Below, one piece after another: positions 8,326 through 14,808 of a stretch of 15,502 bases of DNA; positions within the stretch are counted from its first letter, which is position 1; every line of letters begins with the position of its first letter. This DNA is from VFHP01 sp964443385. Lineage in GTDB: Bacteria > Chloroflexota > Dehalococcoidia > Lucifugimonadales > UBA2985. Position numbers and translations under genes: made by a program. The stretch lies in NCBI GenBank assembly GCA_964443385.1, contig CAYUCO010000065.1:1-15502 (forward strand), given 5' to 3'. The notes under the pieces are model-generated. The model saw only the letters and a list, made by a program, of their open reading frames with translations. It did not search any database and had not been told where the DNA came from.

Positions 8326-8374
8326 ATCTCGATTTAGCAATCGAGATCCTATTTAATATTCGGGCAAAAGTCAA
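8326..8374 (-). promoter_or_regulatory. Candidate yihY promoter with overlapping 9-bp inverted repeat
   Basis: Read on the minus strand, TTGACT (complement of 8369-8374) and TAGGAT (complement of 8346-8351) are 17 bases apart. Transcription would begin near 8339. A perfect 9-bp inverted repeat with a 4-base loop, ATCTCGATT (8326-8334) and AATCGAGAT (8339-8347), covers the end of the -10 box and the predicted start. Its near edge is 11 bases from the TTG start codon. It could be a repressor site or a leader hairpin beside the ribosome site. Confidence 0.55.
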
Positions 8375-8422
8375 CCCGTATGGCTATACATGCATTGCTA
8401 GGATGACCAAATTTGATAATCC

Positions 8423-8451
8423 TTGATTTGAGAAGCACCTGCAATTATAAT
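8423..8451 (+). promoter_or_regulatory. Strong candidate promoter of the fatty-acid operon
   Basis: TTGATT (8423-8428), a 17-base spacer and a perfect TATAAT (8446-8451) precede the first MaoC-like gene. The start would be near 8458 with a leader of about 36 nt. It is divergent from the yihY promoter; the two -35 boxes are about 50 bases apart. No comparable site was seen between the five genes that follow. Confidence 0.6.
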
Positions 8452-8493
8452 TTGTATGCCCTTACCAATACAAATACATAAGAGAGCACACGT

Positions 8494-8913
8494 TTGTCTA
8501 AAATTAAACAATTTCCGATCGGTTATAAGCTGGAACCTGTAATATTCGATCTTCAGGATTGGGAAGTTAAGCTTTACCTTCAGTCAGCCGGCGAGACCAA
8601 CCCGTTATTTGAAGAACAAAGATTAGTACCTCCAACGGCGATAGCCGCATTTGCTCTTAGGGGGGTTTTGAAAGAATTAGGACTTCCTCCAGGCGCTATA
8701 CACATAGCCCATGAGATGTCTTTCGCCCCTCCGGTAAAATCTGGTCAATCTGTGACATTCAATGCAACACTAACCCAAAATGCTGTAAGATCCGGTTGGC
8801 GGTTTGTTACAATAGATTTCGTTGGCACCTTGGTAACGGATAGCATTGAAGAGCAACAGGTTGTTAACGGTCGTAGTACAGTTGTTATATCAGAAGATTC
8901 GTTAGAGGTTTAA
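8494..8913 (+). CDS. MaoC-like dehydratase, non-catalytic-type subunit (HadA/FAS1-dehydratase N-terminal-like)
   Basis: A 139-residue single hot-dog-fold protein resembling the N-terminal MaoC-like dehydratase family. The segment SAGETNPLF (31-39) corresponds to the hydratase-2 motif but has Glu and Phe where the active family has Asp and His, so this chain probably lacks the catalytic dyad. VPPTAIAAFALRG (45-57) and FAPPVKSGQSVTF match the usual substrate-tunnel and strand segments. By analogy with mycobacterial HadA-HadB it is likely the structural partner of the next gene, which starts one base after this stop. The TTG start at 8494 is preceded by AAGAGAG about 8 bases upstream. It leads an operon with plsX, fabG and fabL, which points to beta-hydroxyacyl-ACP dehydration; a hydratase role in fatty-acid breakdown is the alternative. 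Confidence 0.8.
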   Translation: MSKIKQFPIGYKLEPVIFDLQDWEVKLYLQSAGETNPLFEEQRLVPPTAIAAFALRGVLKELGLPPGAIHIAHEMSFAPPVKSGQSVTFNATLTQNAVRSGWRFVTIDFVGTLVTDSIEEQQVVNGRSTVVISEDSLEV

Positions 8914-8914
8914 T

Positions 8915-9325
8915 ATGATAGTTGGCAAACTTTTACCATCAGTGTCAAAAGAGGTAATACAAGAAAACATAAACACTTATGCTGTAGCCAGTGGTGACCA
9001 TAATCCACTCCACTGGGATGAAAACTTCGCTGTTAATGCTACCCATTATGGCCGTATCGTTGCCCATGGGATGTTAGTATTAGCGTATATATCGGAGATG
9101 ATGACAAATGAATTTGGCACACTCTGGATAGAAGACGGTACCTTAAAGGTAAGGTTTAAAGCTCCTGTTTATCCAGGTGATAAAGTGGAGACCTTTGGTG
9201 AGATAGTAAAATGCGAAGAGGACACAAAAGGCTATAAGGTAAGTTGTAGTGTTGGCTGCAGGAAAATAGATGGAGAAGACGTTATTACCGGCCAGGCTTC
9301 GCTCTACATGCCCAAAGTAGATTAA
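8915..9325 (+). CDS. MaoC-like (R)-specific hydratase/dehydratase, catalytic subunit (HadB-like)
   Basis: A 136-residue hot-dog protein with the complete hydratase-2 motif YAVASGDHNPLH (22-33), including the catalytic Asp28 and His33. The trailing GRIVAHGM motif (about residues 47-54) and the FKAPVYPGDKV segment are also present. The family removes water from (R)-3-hydroxyacyl thioesters or adds it back. Its one-base separation from the preceding MaoC-like gene suggests translational coupling and a heterodimer in which this chain supplies the active site. The next gene, plsX, begins 15 bases later. No fabZ or fabA occurs in the window, so this pair is the best candidate for the elongation dehydratase here. 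Direct assignment to ACP rather than CoA substrates is inferred from the operon only. Confidence 0.85.
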   Translation: MIVGKLLPSVSKEVIQENINTYAVASGDHNPLHWDENFAVNATHYGRIVAHGMLVLAYISEMMTNEFGTLWIEDGTLKVRFKAPVYPGDKVETFGEIVKCEEDTKGYKVSCSVGCRKIDGEDVITGQASLYMPKVD

Positions 9326-9340
9326 CAAACTGAGTTTTAT

Positions 9341-10357
9341 ATGAGTACATACTCCACTGAAAAAAAATATATGATAGCGGTCGATGCCATGGGTGGGGAT
9401 AATGCTCCAGAAGAGATAATAAAGGGAGCATTGCTGGCAATTGAAAGTAACGAGATGGAAATTATTCTAGTTGGGGATGAAGACAAGATGTCTAATTACC
9501 TGCCTGCAAATTTACCGTCGAATTTGCATTGTGTTTATTCTCATGGTGTAGTAAATGAAGATGAACAGCCACTGGAGGCTTCTAAATCCAAACCTAAAGC
9601 TTCAGTATTTGTTTGTGCCGATCTTGTAAAGGACGGTCAAGCAGATGCATTTGTCACCATGGGCTCTACAGGGGCTGCCATGGCGGCTGGGGTGTTGAAA
9701 ATTGGTAACATTAAGGGAATAGAGAGGCCTTCTTTAGGAGGGCCTTTCTTAGGTTTATCCCCAAAAACAATACTTATAGATTTGGGAACTAGTATAGATA
9801 ATCGGCCTTCGCAGTTATTAAACTATGCAGTGTTGGGGTCTACTTTCTCTCGAGTTTTCATGGGCATTGAGAATCCTAGGGTTGGATTACTAAGTGTGGG
9901 ATCAGAAGAAGGAAAGGGCAATAGACAGGTAAAGGAAACATATCCATTACTTCAACAGAGTGGTCTGAATTTTATAGGTAATGTAGAAGGATTTGATATT
10001 CCTTTGGGTAAAGCGGACGTGGTTGTATGTGACGGATTTGTTGGTAACATACTTATGAAATTTTCAGAAGGCCTTGGTGTTTCTGTGTTTGATTATATAA
10101 GGTCTTCTGGCTTGTCTGGCGATCCTACTCAGAATGGCATTATAGAGGCACTTTATAGCCTGACAAATTTTGTTGAACATGTTGGTGGTGGTCCTTTGTT
10201 GGGCTTGGATGGAGTAGCTATTGTTGGCCATGGTAGATCGAAAGCGATCTCTGTAAGTGCTGCAGTGAATATGGCCAAAACTGTATTGACTCTTGGATTG
10301 GTGGATTTAATAGAAAAAGATTTAAACTTGGTTCGATCAAGATTAAACGTGGATTAG
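9341..10357 (+). CDS. plsX: Phosphate acyltransferase PlsX
   Basis: Makes acyl-phosphate from acyl-ACP and phosphate, feeding PlsY in phospholipid synthesis. The 338 residues match the family length. Diagnostic segments are IAVDAMGGDNAP (12-23), GSEEGKGN (187-194), NVEGFDIPLGKADVVVCDGFVGN (within 214-236) and GGGPLLGLDGVAIVGHG near the C terminus. Two conserved loops depart from what I recall as the family consensus: TMGSTGA (106-112) in place of an SAGNTGA-like stretch, and DLGTSIDNRP (147-156) in place of a DVGANxDCKP-like stretch. Expected charged residues such as the GSEEGKGN glutamates remain, so the enzyme is likely active but divergent. The ATG at 9341 was chosen; Met11 at 9371 is an alternative closer to the usual N terminus. 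The gene sits in the fatty-acid operon, with fabG starting 9 bases later. Confidence 0.93.
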   Translation: MSTYSTEKKYMIAVDAMGGDNAPEEIIKGALLAIESNEMEIILVGDEDKMSNYLPANLPSNLHCVYSHGVVNEDEQPLEASKSKPKASVFVCADLVKDGQADAFVTMGSTGAAMAAGVLKIGNIKGIERPSLGGPFLGLSPKTILIDLGTSIDNRPSQLLNYAVLGSTFSRVFMGIENPRVGLLSVGSEEGKGNRQVKETYPLLQQSGLNFIGNVEGFDIPLGKADVVVCDGFVGNILMKFSEGLGVSVFDYIRSSGLSGDPTQNGIIEALYSLTNFVEHVGGGPLLGLDGVAIVGHGRSKAISVSAAVNMAKTVLTLGLVDLIEKDLNLVRSRLNVD

Positions 10358-10366
10358 GAGAATATT

Positions 10367-11110
10367 TTGAGTATCCATAATAAAGTCGCACTTATAACCG
10401 GAGGTTCTCGAGGTATAGGTAAGGCTGTGGCAATCAGACTAGCTAGGGATGGAGTTAAACTAGCTATTAACTACAAATCTGATAAAAAAAGTGCTGATTT
10501 GGTAGTTGGTTTAGCAAATGAGATGGGGGTGGAGGCATTGGCAGTACAGGCGGATGTATCCGATAGTTCTCAAGTGGACGTTATGGTTGGCCAGGTGGTA
10601 AGTACATTTGGTAATGTTGATATATTGGTAAATAATGCAGGAATAATCCACGATAGCTTGCTTATGCGAATGTCAGAGGAAATATGGGATGAGGTTCTAA
10701 ACACCAATCTAAAGGGATCCTACAATTGCACCAAAGCCGTGTTGCGATATATGGTAAGACAGCGCTGGGGTCGTGTGATCAATGTTGTTTCAGTGGTTGG
10801 CATAGAAGGTAATCCTGGTCAATCGAATTACGCTGCGTCTAAAGCTGGAGTTATAGCCTTTTCTCGCAGTATAGCAAAGGAAGTTGCTTCTCGTAATATT
10901 ACGGTCAATTCAGTTGCTCCGGGCTATATATCTACCGAAATAGTGGCTGATTTAAACCCTGAATTTAAGGAACTAATATTGTCGAGAATCCCACAGAATA
11001 AATTCGGTACAGTTGAGGACGTGTCAAATATGGTGGGTTATTTAGCTAGTGAAGAGGCCAATTATATAACTGGAGAAGTTATAAGGGTTGATGGTGGGAT
11101 AGAATTATGA
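10367..11110 (+). CDS. fabG: 3-oxoacyl-[acyl-carrier-protein] reductase
   Basis: An NADPH-dependent short-chain reductase that converts beta-ketoacyl-ACP to (R)-3-hydroxyacyl-ACP. The 247-residue protein has TGGSRGIG (11-18), NNAG (89-92), and the tetrad Asn114, Ser142, Tyr155 and Lys159 (YAASK). The C terminus NYITGEVIRVDGGIEL is typical of FabG. The start is TTG, fixed by AGGAG (10356-10360), which overlaps the plsX stop and lies 6 bases upstream. Its product is the substrate of the MaoC pair at the head of the operon. The following gene is a related reductase that carries an enoyl-reductase active site, so the two SDRs have different steps and are not simple duplicates. Assignment to FabG over a generic SDR rests on these motifs plus the context. 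Confidence 0.93.
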   Translation: MSIHNKVALITGGSRGIGKAVAIRLARDGVKLAINYKSDKKSADLVVGLANEMGVEALAVQADVSDSSQVDVMVGQVVSTFGNVDILVNNAGIIHDSLLMRMSEEIWDEVLNTNLKGSYNCTKAVLRYMVRQRWGRVINVVSVVGIEGNPGQSNYAASKAGVIAFSRSIAKEVASRNITVNSVAPGYISTEIVADLNPEFKELILSRIPQNKFGTVEDVSNMVGYLASEEANYITGEVIRVDGGIEL

Positions 11111-11137
11111 AGAAACGAAATGATTTGATTAAGTATC

Positions 11138-11890
11138 ATGTCTCTTAGTGGAAAAGTAGCGTTGGTAACTGGTGGATCGCGAGGGATTGGTAAAGCTATT
11201 TGTTTAGCCTTAGCCAGTGATGGAGCTGATGTCATAGTAAACTATGCTCGTCATTCCAAGGAAGCAGATGAAACTGTTTTATCTTTACAGAAATTAGGTG
11301 TTAAGGCAAAAAAAATCAGAGCCAATTTAGGTGATCCTGAAAAGATAAAAGAAATGTTTCAGGTTATCCAACGGGAATTTGGTAGTTTGGATATATTAGT
11401 TAATAATGCAGCCTCAGGGGTTCAGAGACAGGCTACAGAATTGGAAATAAAACATTGGGATTGGACTTTAGATATAAATGCGAGAGCCGCTTGGTTATGT
11501 GCCATTGAATCTACGAAACTTATGGCTCCAGGTTCCCGTATAGTAAACATTACAAGCCTAGGTTCTTCTAAAGTTATACCTAATTACCTGTCTGTTGGCG
11601 TCTCCAAAGCTGCTTTAGAAGCCTTAACTAGGTACTTGGGAGTAGAACTGTCATCTCGGGGAATAATAGTTAATGCTGTATCAGGTGGATTAGTGGATAC
11701 TGATGCTTTAAGGAGTTTTGAAAATAGTAAAAACCTGATTGAAGACTCAGTAAGTAGGACTCCCGCGGGTAGGATGATAAAGGCCACAGATATATCTGAT
11801 GTTGTGTTATTTCTTTGCAGTGAAAAGGCGAGTATGATACGGGGACAAGTCATAGTGGTTGACGGTGGGATATCACTTCTTGCTCTTTAG
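11138..11890 (+). CDS. fabL: Enoyl-[acyl-carrier-protein] reductase III (FabL-type SDR)
   Basis: An NADPH-dependent enoyl-ACP reductase that completes each elongation cycle. The 250-residue protein has TGGSRGIG (11-18) and NNAASG (89-94). Its active site has the enoyl-reductase spacing Tyr150-x6-Lys157 (YLSVGVSK), not the Tyr-x3-Lys of ordinary SDRs. ELEIKHWDWT (101-110), VSKAALEALTRYL, NAVSGGLVDTDAL and TPAGRM strongly resemble Bacillus FabL as I remember it, as does the GQVIVVDGGISLL end. The ATG at 11138 follows fabG after 27 bases; the ribosome site is weak. It closes the operon. It then faces ygfZ across a 34-base convergent gap. FabL-type enzymes are less sensitive to triclosan than FabI. 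A DECR-like role is the main alternative. Confidence 0.88.
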   Translation: MSLSGKVALVTGGSRGIGKAICLALASDGADVIVNYARHSKEADETVLSLQKLGVKAKKIRANLGDPEKIKEMFQVIQREFGSLDILVNNAASGVQRQATELEIKHWDWTLDINARAAWLCAIESTKLMAPGSRIVNITSLGSSKVIPNYLSVGVSKAALEALTRYLGVELSSRGIIVNAVSGGLVDTDALRSFENSKNLIEDSVSRTPAGRMIKATDISDVVLFLCSEKASMIRGQVIVVDGGISLLAL

Positions 11891-11924
11891 GGCTGTCAAT
11901 CCAATAACGAGATTTACTAATAGA

Positions 11925-12917
11925 TTATTTATATGTAAGGGGAAGTTCTATTATCTTCCCCTTGACGGCGGTATTTTGTGACTTAATATTTACTTCTTGA
12001 TCTGTGTCTGTATTTGGTGCCTTTATATATCCAAGTGCCAATGTTTTTCCTAGGATTGGGGACTTTACAGAAGAGGTTATAAAACCTACTTGTTTACCGT
12101 CCATTTCTAATTCAAATGAGTCTATAGGTTGATCATCCGACAATACTATCCCTCTTAGCCGTTTTTGAACTTTTTGATATGTGTTCAGTCTCAATATAAC
12201 CTCTTGCCCTATGTAACATCCTTTAGTGCCACTGATGTGGCGTTCTAATCCTGCCTCTAATGGATTGTAATCTTCACCTAATTCGGTGCCATGTTTTGGC
12301 ACTCCTTGTTCTATCCGTACTATCTCTAGAGAGTCGGATCCTACTGCAGAAAAACCTGCATTTATTAAACTCAGCCAAATACTATCAGCGACTGAACTCT
12401 CGGATAATATGTCAAAGCTTTCTAATCCGAACCTGTCAGTCTTAATTATAGTCACTTCTTGTTCTTCAATGGATATTTTTTCATTCTGATACAATGTTGA
12501 TATTGTCACACCGTTTTCATTCAGTATGCTTTGTATCTTTTCACCCCATATTGAAAAAAGGCTTGTTGTAGCACTAATATCGTCTACTTGTACGTCTTCT
12601 CCAAATGTGTATAAATCTATCCATTCTACAACGCGTTTAGTTGTATTCGGATTAGTCAACAAGATAAGTCCTTGATCCGTGTTAATGACTCTAAGCAGAT
12701 CAATTATTCTACCCTTGTTTGTGGTTAGGATAGTGGAAGTTCCATTTCCTACTTCTAAGTCTAACAGCTTGTTTGTAGACAGTCTGTTTAATAAATCTAG
12801 CGCATCTTGCCCGGTCATTCTTAGAATTCCATGGCCAGATATGTTAGCCAAAGCATTATTTTGGTATATGTCGCGGTATTCTTGGAGCGTATTTCCAAAG
12901 TCGTTTGGAGAATGCAT
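11925..12917 (-). CDS. ygfZ: YgfZ/GcvT-family folate-binding protein (Fe-S maturation, IBA57-like)
   Basis: A 330-residue member of the COG0354/YgfZ family, related to the glycine-cleavage T protein. The family helps certain Fe-S enzymes mature or survive, probably with tetrahydrofolate. The diagnostic KGCYIGQE motif is at 232-239 with Cys234, following the conserved EAGLERHIS segment (221-229). The N-terminal part (about 25-120) has GHGILRMTGQDALDLLNRLSTN, the folate-domain entry of the family. This motif separates it from true GcvT aminomethyltransferases, and no other glycine-cleavage gene is nearby. The ATG at 12917 has AAGG about 6-10 bases upstream. Directly upstream on the same strand, 122 bases away, is an A-type Fe-S carrier, the known functional partner in mitochondria (ISCA-IBA57). 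The last 39 coding bases contain a GC-rich hairpin. Confidence 0.9.
   Translation of the reverse strand: MHSPNDFGNTLQEYRDIYQNNALANISGHGILRMTGQDALDLLNRLSTNKLLDLEVGNGTSTILTTNKGRIIDLLRVINTDQGLILLTNPNTTKRVVEWIDLYTFGEDVQVDDISATTSLFSIWGEKIQSILNENGVTISTLYQNEKISIEEQEVTIIKTDRFGLESFDILSESSVADSIWLSLINAGFSAVGSDSLEIVRIEQGVPKHGTELGEDYNPLEAGLERHISGTKGCYIGQEVILRLNTYQKVQKRLRGIVLSDDQPIDSFELEMDGKQVGFITSSVKSPILGKTLALGYIKAPNTDTDQEVNIKSQNTAVKGKIIELPLTYK
11937..11963. repeat. GC-rich 9-bp perfect hairpin at the convergent fabL/ygfZ ends
   Basis: AAGGGGAAG (11937-11945) and CTTCCCCTT (11955-11963) pair perfectly around a 9-base loop. It lies inside the last ygfZ codons and 47 bases downstream of the fabL stop. Neither strand has a T-run after the stem, so it is not a textbook terminator, but it is the strongest stem in this short convergent gap and may end or protect one or both transcripts. 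Confidence 0.4.
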
Positions 12918-13039
12918 TATTTTGACCTTTTGTTTATGGTTTTAGGGCATGCCAGCCTAATCGAATTGGATTTGCATTGACTCTTCATTCACTTAAATAA
13001 ATCGTATAATGGCCGATTATCACAGTTGTTATCTATCGG

Positions 13040-13372
13040 TTATACCGAGAACGATGTTCCACAACCGCAAGTGGTTTTGGCATTCGGATTGTTGAAAACA
13101 AACCCCTTACCATTTAAGTCATCTCCATATTCCAGTATAGTGCCTGCTAGGAAGACGTAACTTTTTCGATCGACAAACAATCTAATACCGTTTTCTTCTA
13201 TGACTTTGTCCTCTGGTCTTGCCTCATTATCTATAGACAATGTGTAGGTCAGTCCAGAGCACCCGCCACCCTTGACTCCAACTCGTAACCCGAAACTTTC
13301 TAGGCTGTCTCTGTCAGCAAATTCTTTTGCCTTGCGTGCGGCTTTTTCCGATATACTAATTGTAAGTGGCAT
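13040..13372 (-). CDS. erpA: A-type iron-sulfur cluster carrier/insertion protein (ErpA/IscA/SufA-like)
   Basis: A 110-residue HesB-type protein that accepts Fe-S clusters and passes them to target enzymes. The three ligand cysteines are present and correctly spaced: Cys38 in GGGCSG, then Cys102 and Cys104 in TTCGCGTSF. LRVGVKGGGCSGLTY (29-43) and the GFVFNNPNA segment (90-98) are family hallmarks. Start: ATG at 13372 with AGAGG (complement of 13381-13385) 8 bases upstream. Sequence alone does not separate ErpA from IscA or SufA; no iscS, iscU, sufB or sufD gene is nearby, which favours a stand-alone carrier. ygfZ follows on the same strand, a meaningful functional pairing. A good promoter lies upstream, divergent from that of tRNA-Ile. 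Confidence 0.93.
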   Translation of the reverse strand: MPLTISISEKAARKAKEFADRDSLESFGLRVGVKGGGCSGLTYTLSIDNEARPEDKVIEENGIRLFVDRKSYVFLAGTILEYGDDLNGKGFVFNNPNAKTTCGCGTSFSV

Positions 13373-13418
13373 ACTTCATACCTCTAAAACGGTTTTTATT
13401 TGTCCGTACCTTATCGAG

Positions 13419-13447
13419 ATTTTATATATTATACGGTGTGGAGTCAA
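13419..13447 (-). promoter_or_regulatory. Candidate erpA promoter
   Basis: On the minus strand TTGACT (complement of 13442-13447), a 17-base spacer and TAAAAT (complement of 13419-13424) fit the housekeeping pattern. The leader would be about 40 nt. A perfect TATAAT also occurs within the spacer (complement of 13428-13433) but lacks a -35 at the right distance. Confidence 0.55.
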
Positions 13448-13451
13448 CATA

Positions 13452-13506
13452 ACCTAGTATAATTTGTCAAGCACAGTACATTTCCTTGACACCTATCGAA
13501 CTAGGT
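13452..13506. repeat. Nested 55-bp dyad between the divergent erpA and tRNA-Ile promoters
   Basis: Outer arms ACCTAGT (13452-13458) and ACTAGGT (13500-13506) are perfect reverse complements. Inner arms TGTCAAG (13465-13471) and CTTGACA (13485-13491) are also perfect. The two pairs share almost the same centre (13478-13479). The right inner arm contains the -35 box of the tRNA promoter, and the left outer arm lies just behind the -35 box of erpA. This may be a shared regulator site. Confidence 0.5.
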
Positions 13507-13515
13507 AAGTATCAT
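13486..13515 (+). promoter_or_regulatory. Candidate promoter for tRNA-Ile and yvcK
   Basis: A perfect TTGACA (13486-13491), an 18-base spacer and TATCAT (13510-13515) form a strong promoter-like pair. Transcription would begin near 13522, about 59 bases before the tRNA. A second TTGACA at 13556-13561 has no -10 box at a workable distance. Confidence 0.55.
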
Positions 13516-13580
13516 AATCAGCGATCTGGTAGTCAACCGAATATCATTTGGACAATTGACAATGTTTTGAAACAGGTAAT

Positions 13581-13657
13581 GGGCCAGTAGCTCAGCTGGT
13601 TAGAGCGCAGTCCTGATAAGACTGAGGTCCCTGGTTCGAGTCCAGGCTGGCCCACCA
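13581..13657 (+). tRNA. tRNA-Ile (anticodon GAT), CCA encoded
   Basis: The cloverleaf folds fully. The acceptor stem is GGGCCAG (13581-13587) with CTGGCCC (13647-13653), then discriminator A at 13654 and genomic CCA at 13655-13657. The anticodon stem CAGTC/GACTG (13608-13612, 13620-13624) closes the loop CTGATAA, placing anticodon GAT at 13615-13617. The T stem CCTGG/CCAGG encloses TTCGAGT (13635-13641). It reads AUC and AUU codons. It stands alone here, not inside an rRNA operon. yvcK begins 46 bases after the CCA with no terminator or new promoter seen, so the tRNA may be released by processing of a longer transcript. Confidence 0.97.
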
Positions 13658-13703
13658 TGTGTGCAACATACTTATGGCATGAATTCGACTTGGAGTAAAC
13701 CTA

Positions 13704-14690
13704 TTGACCTCAGATAAATTGATGTTAGATGCGATCACGAATAATCCAGTGGATCCCAACATAGTAGTTATAGGTGGAGGTACTGGTCTGTCTAATCTAT
13801 TGATGGGTCTTAAGTATTGGACCAATAATCTGACGGCAGTAGTCACAGTATCTGATGACGGAGGAAGTTCGGGCAGGCTGCGGGAAGAACTTGGAATTCC
13901 CCCACCGGGTGATGCCAGAAATTGTTTGACAGCTTTATCTCCAGAAACCTATACGAAACATTTATTTCAGTATCAATTTGACAAAGGCGCATCCTTAAGT
14001 GGGCACAGATTAGGCAATTTAATCTTAGCTGCTATCCAACAGAATACAGGGGATTTTGAAAAATCCTTGAAAATATCTGCTACATTATTGAATAGCACTG
14101 GATCTGTACTTCCTGTATCAAATAGAAGCGATATAGTGTTGATGGGCAGAACCGTAAGCGGTGATATTTTGGTCGGTGAGTCTGTGGTTGGTAATTCTTG
14201 TGAAAGACTACGCGATGTTTGGATTGAGCCTAAATCAGCAGCGGCGTCAACTAGTGTTTTAACGGCTATAGAAAAAGCCGACATGTTAGTATTCGGCCCA
14301 GGTAGTCTGTACACAAGTGTTATCCCTAATTTTCTTTTTTATGGGATTGTTGATGTGATAGCAAAATCAAAAGCTCCAAAGTTATTCATTTGCAATGTAG
14401 CAACAGAGCTATATGAAACAGAAGGTTTAAGTGCTCGAGATCACCTCAGGATTTTTCAAACTATTACTGATATTAAATGTTCACACGTGATTTTGAACTC
14501 TAATTGTAGAGATATACCGGAAAAAGTTGGTCAGCAATGTATATATCCAGAAGCTTCGCTAGATGATCCTTCAGTAAATATATTATTAAAGGATGTGATT
14601 AATGAGGACAACAGGGTAATGCATGATGCCGATAAATTAGCTAGAGAAATAATGGATATTGCTTTTACTCGTAACACAACCGTACATTAA
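13704..14690 (+). CDS. yvcK: YvcK family protein (gluconeogenesis factor, CofD-like fold)
   Basis: A 328-residue COG0391 protein. In Bacillus, YvcK is needed for growth on gluconeogenic carbon sources and for cell shape, and binds UDP-GlcNAc; it resembles the CofD transferase fold without a proven reaction. Signatures are GGGTGLS (24-30), VTVSDDGGSSGRLR (47-60), PPPGDARN (66-73), HRLGNLILAA and FGPGSLYTSVIPN. The start is TTG at 13704, supported by TTGGAG (13690-13695) 8 bases upstream; the next Met codon (13722) would be too far from that site. The usual rapZ and whiA neighbours are absent from the window; instead tRNA-Ile lies directly upstream. The downstream gene has its own promoter 60 bases past the stop. 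Confidence 0.92.
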   Translation: MTSDKLMLDAITNNPVDPNIVVIGGGTGLSNLLMGLKYWTNNLTAVVTVSDDGGSSGRLREELGIPPPGDARNCLTALSPETYTKHLFQYQFDKGASLSGHRLGNLILAAIQQNTGDFEKSLKISATLLNSTGSVLPVSNRSDIVLMGRTVSGDILVGESVVGNSCERLRDVWIEPKSAAASTSVLTAIEKADMLVFGPGSLYTSVIPNFLFYGIVDVIAKSKAPKLFICNVATELYETEGLSARDHLRIFQTITDIKCSHVILNSNCRDIPEKVGQQCIYPEASLDDPSVNILLKDVINEDNRVMHDADKLAREIMDIAFTRNTTVH

Positions 14691-14749
14691 AAATAAAATT
14701 ATGGGCGTAATGCACACATGTTTGGACGGTCACATTTTGTTTTGATCCA

Positions 14750-14778
14750 TTGACTAGTAATGGTGGGTAGCATATTAT
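14750..14778 (+). promoter_or_regulatory. Candidate promoter of the DUF35-thiolase pair
   Basis: TTGACT (14750-14755), a 17-base spacer and TATTAT (14773-14778) match the housekeeping pattern. The leader would be about 24 nt. A short dyad CCATT (14747-14751)/AATGG (14759-14763) overlaps the -35 box. Confidence 0.55.
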
Positions 14779-14808
14779 TTATAGACCAAAAATTTATCGG
14801 GGGTTATC

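Noticed and set aside
11138..11890. Second FabG-like reductase read as a tandem fabG duplicate
   Set aside because: The Tyr-x6-Lys spacing and the FabL-like segments show an enoyl reductase, not a keto-reductase copy.
12942..12960. TTAGG/CCTAA arms and GGCATGCC upstream of ygfZ
   Set aside because: Short, mutually incompatible stems with no T-run or promoter overlap; likely chance.
12977..13010. Plus-strand TTGACT and TATAAT between ygfZ and erpA
   Set aside because: The spacer is 22 bases and it would drive transcription antisense to erpA; not a convincing promoter.
13458..13463. Plus-strand TATAAT in the erpA-tRNA gap
   Set aside because: No -35 box lies at 16-18 bases upstream; the TTGACA/TATCAT pair downstream is a better tRNA promoter.
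13592..13846. Minus-strand reading frame of 84 codons across the tRNA
   Set aside because: Its C-terminal end (SLDSNQGPQSYQDCALTS) is the antisense translation of tRNA-Ile, a frequent false gene; the rest lies antisense to the yvcK start.
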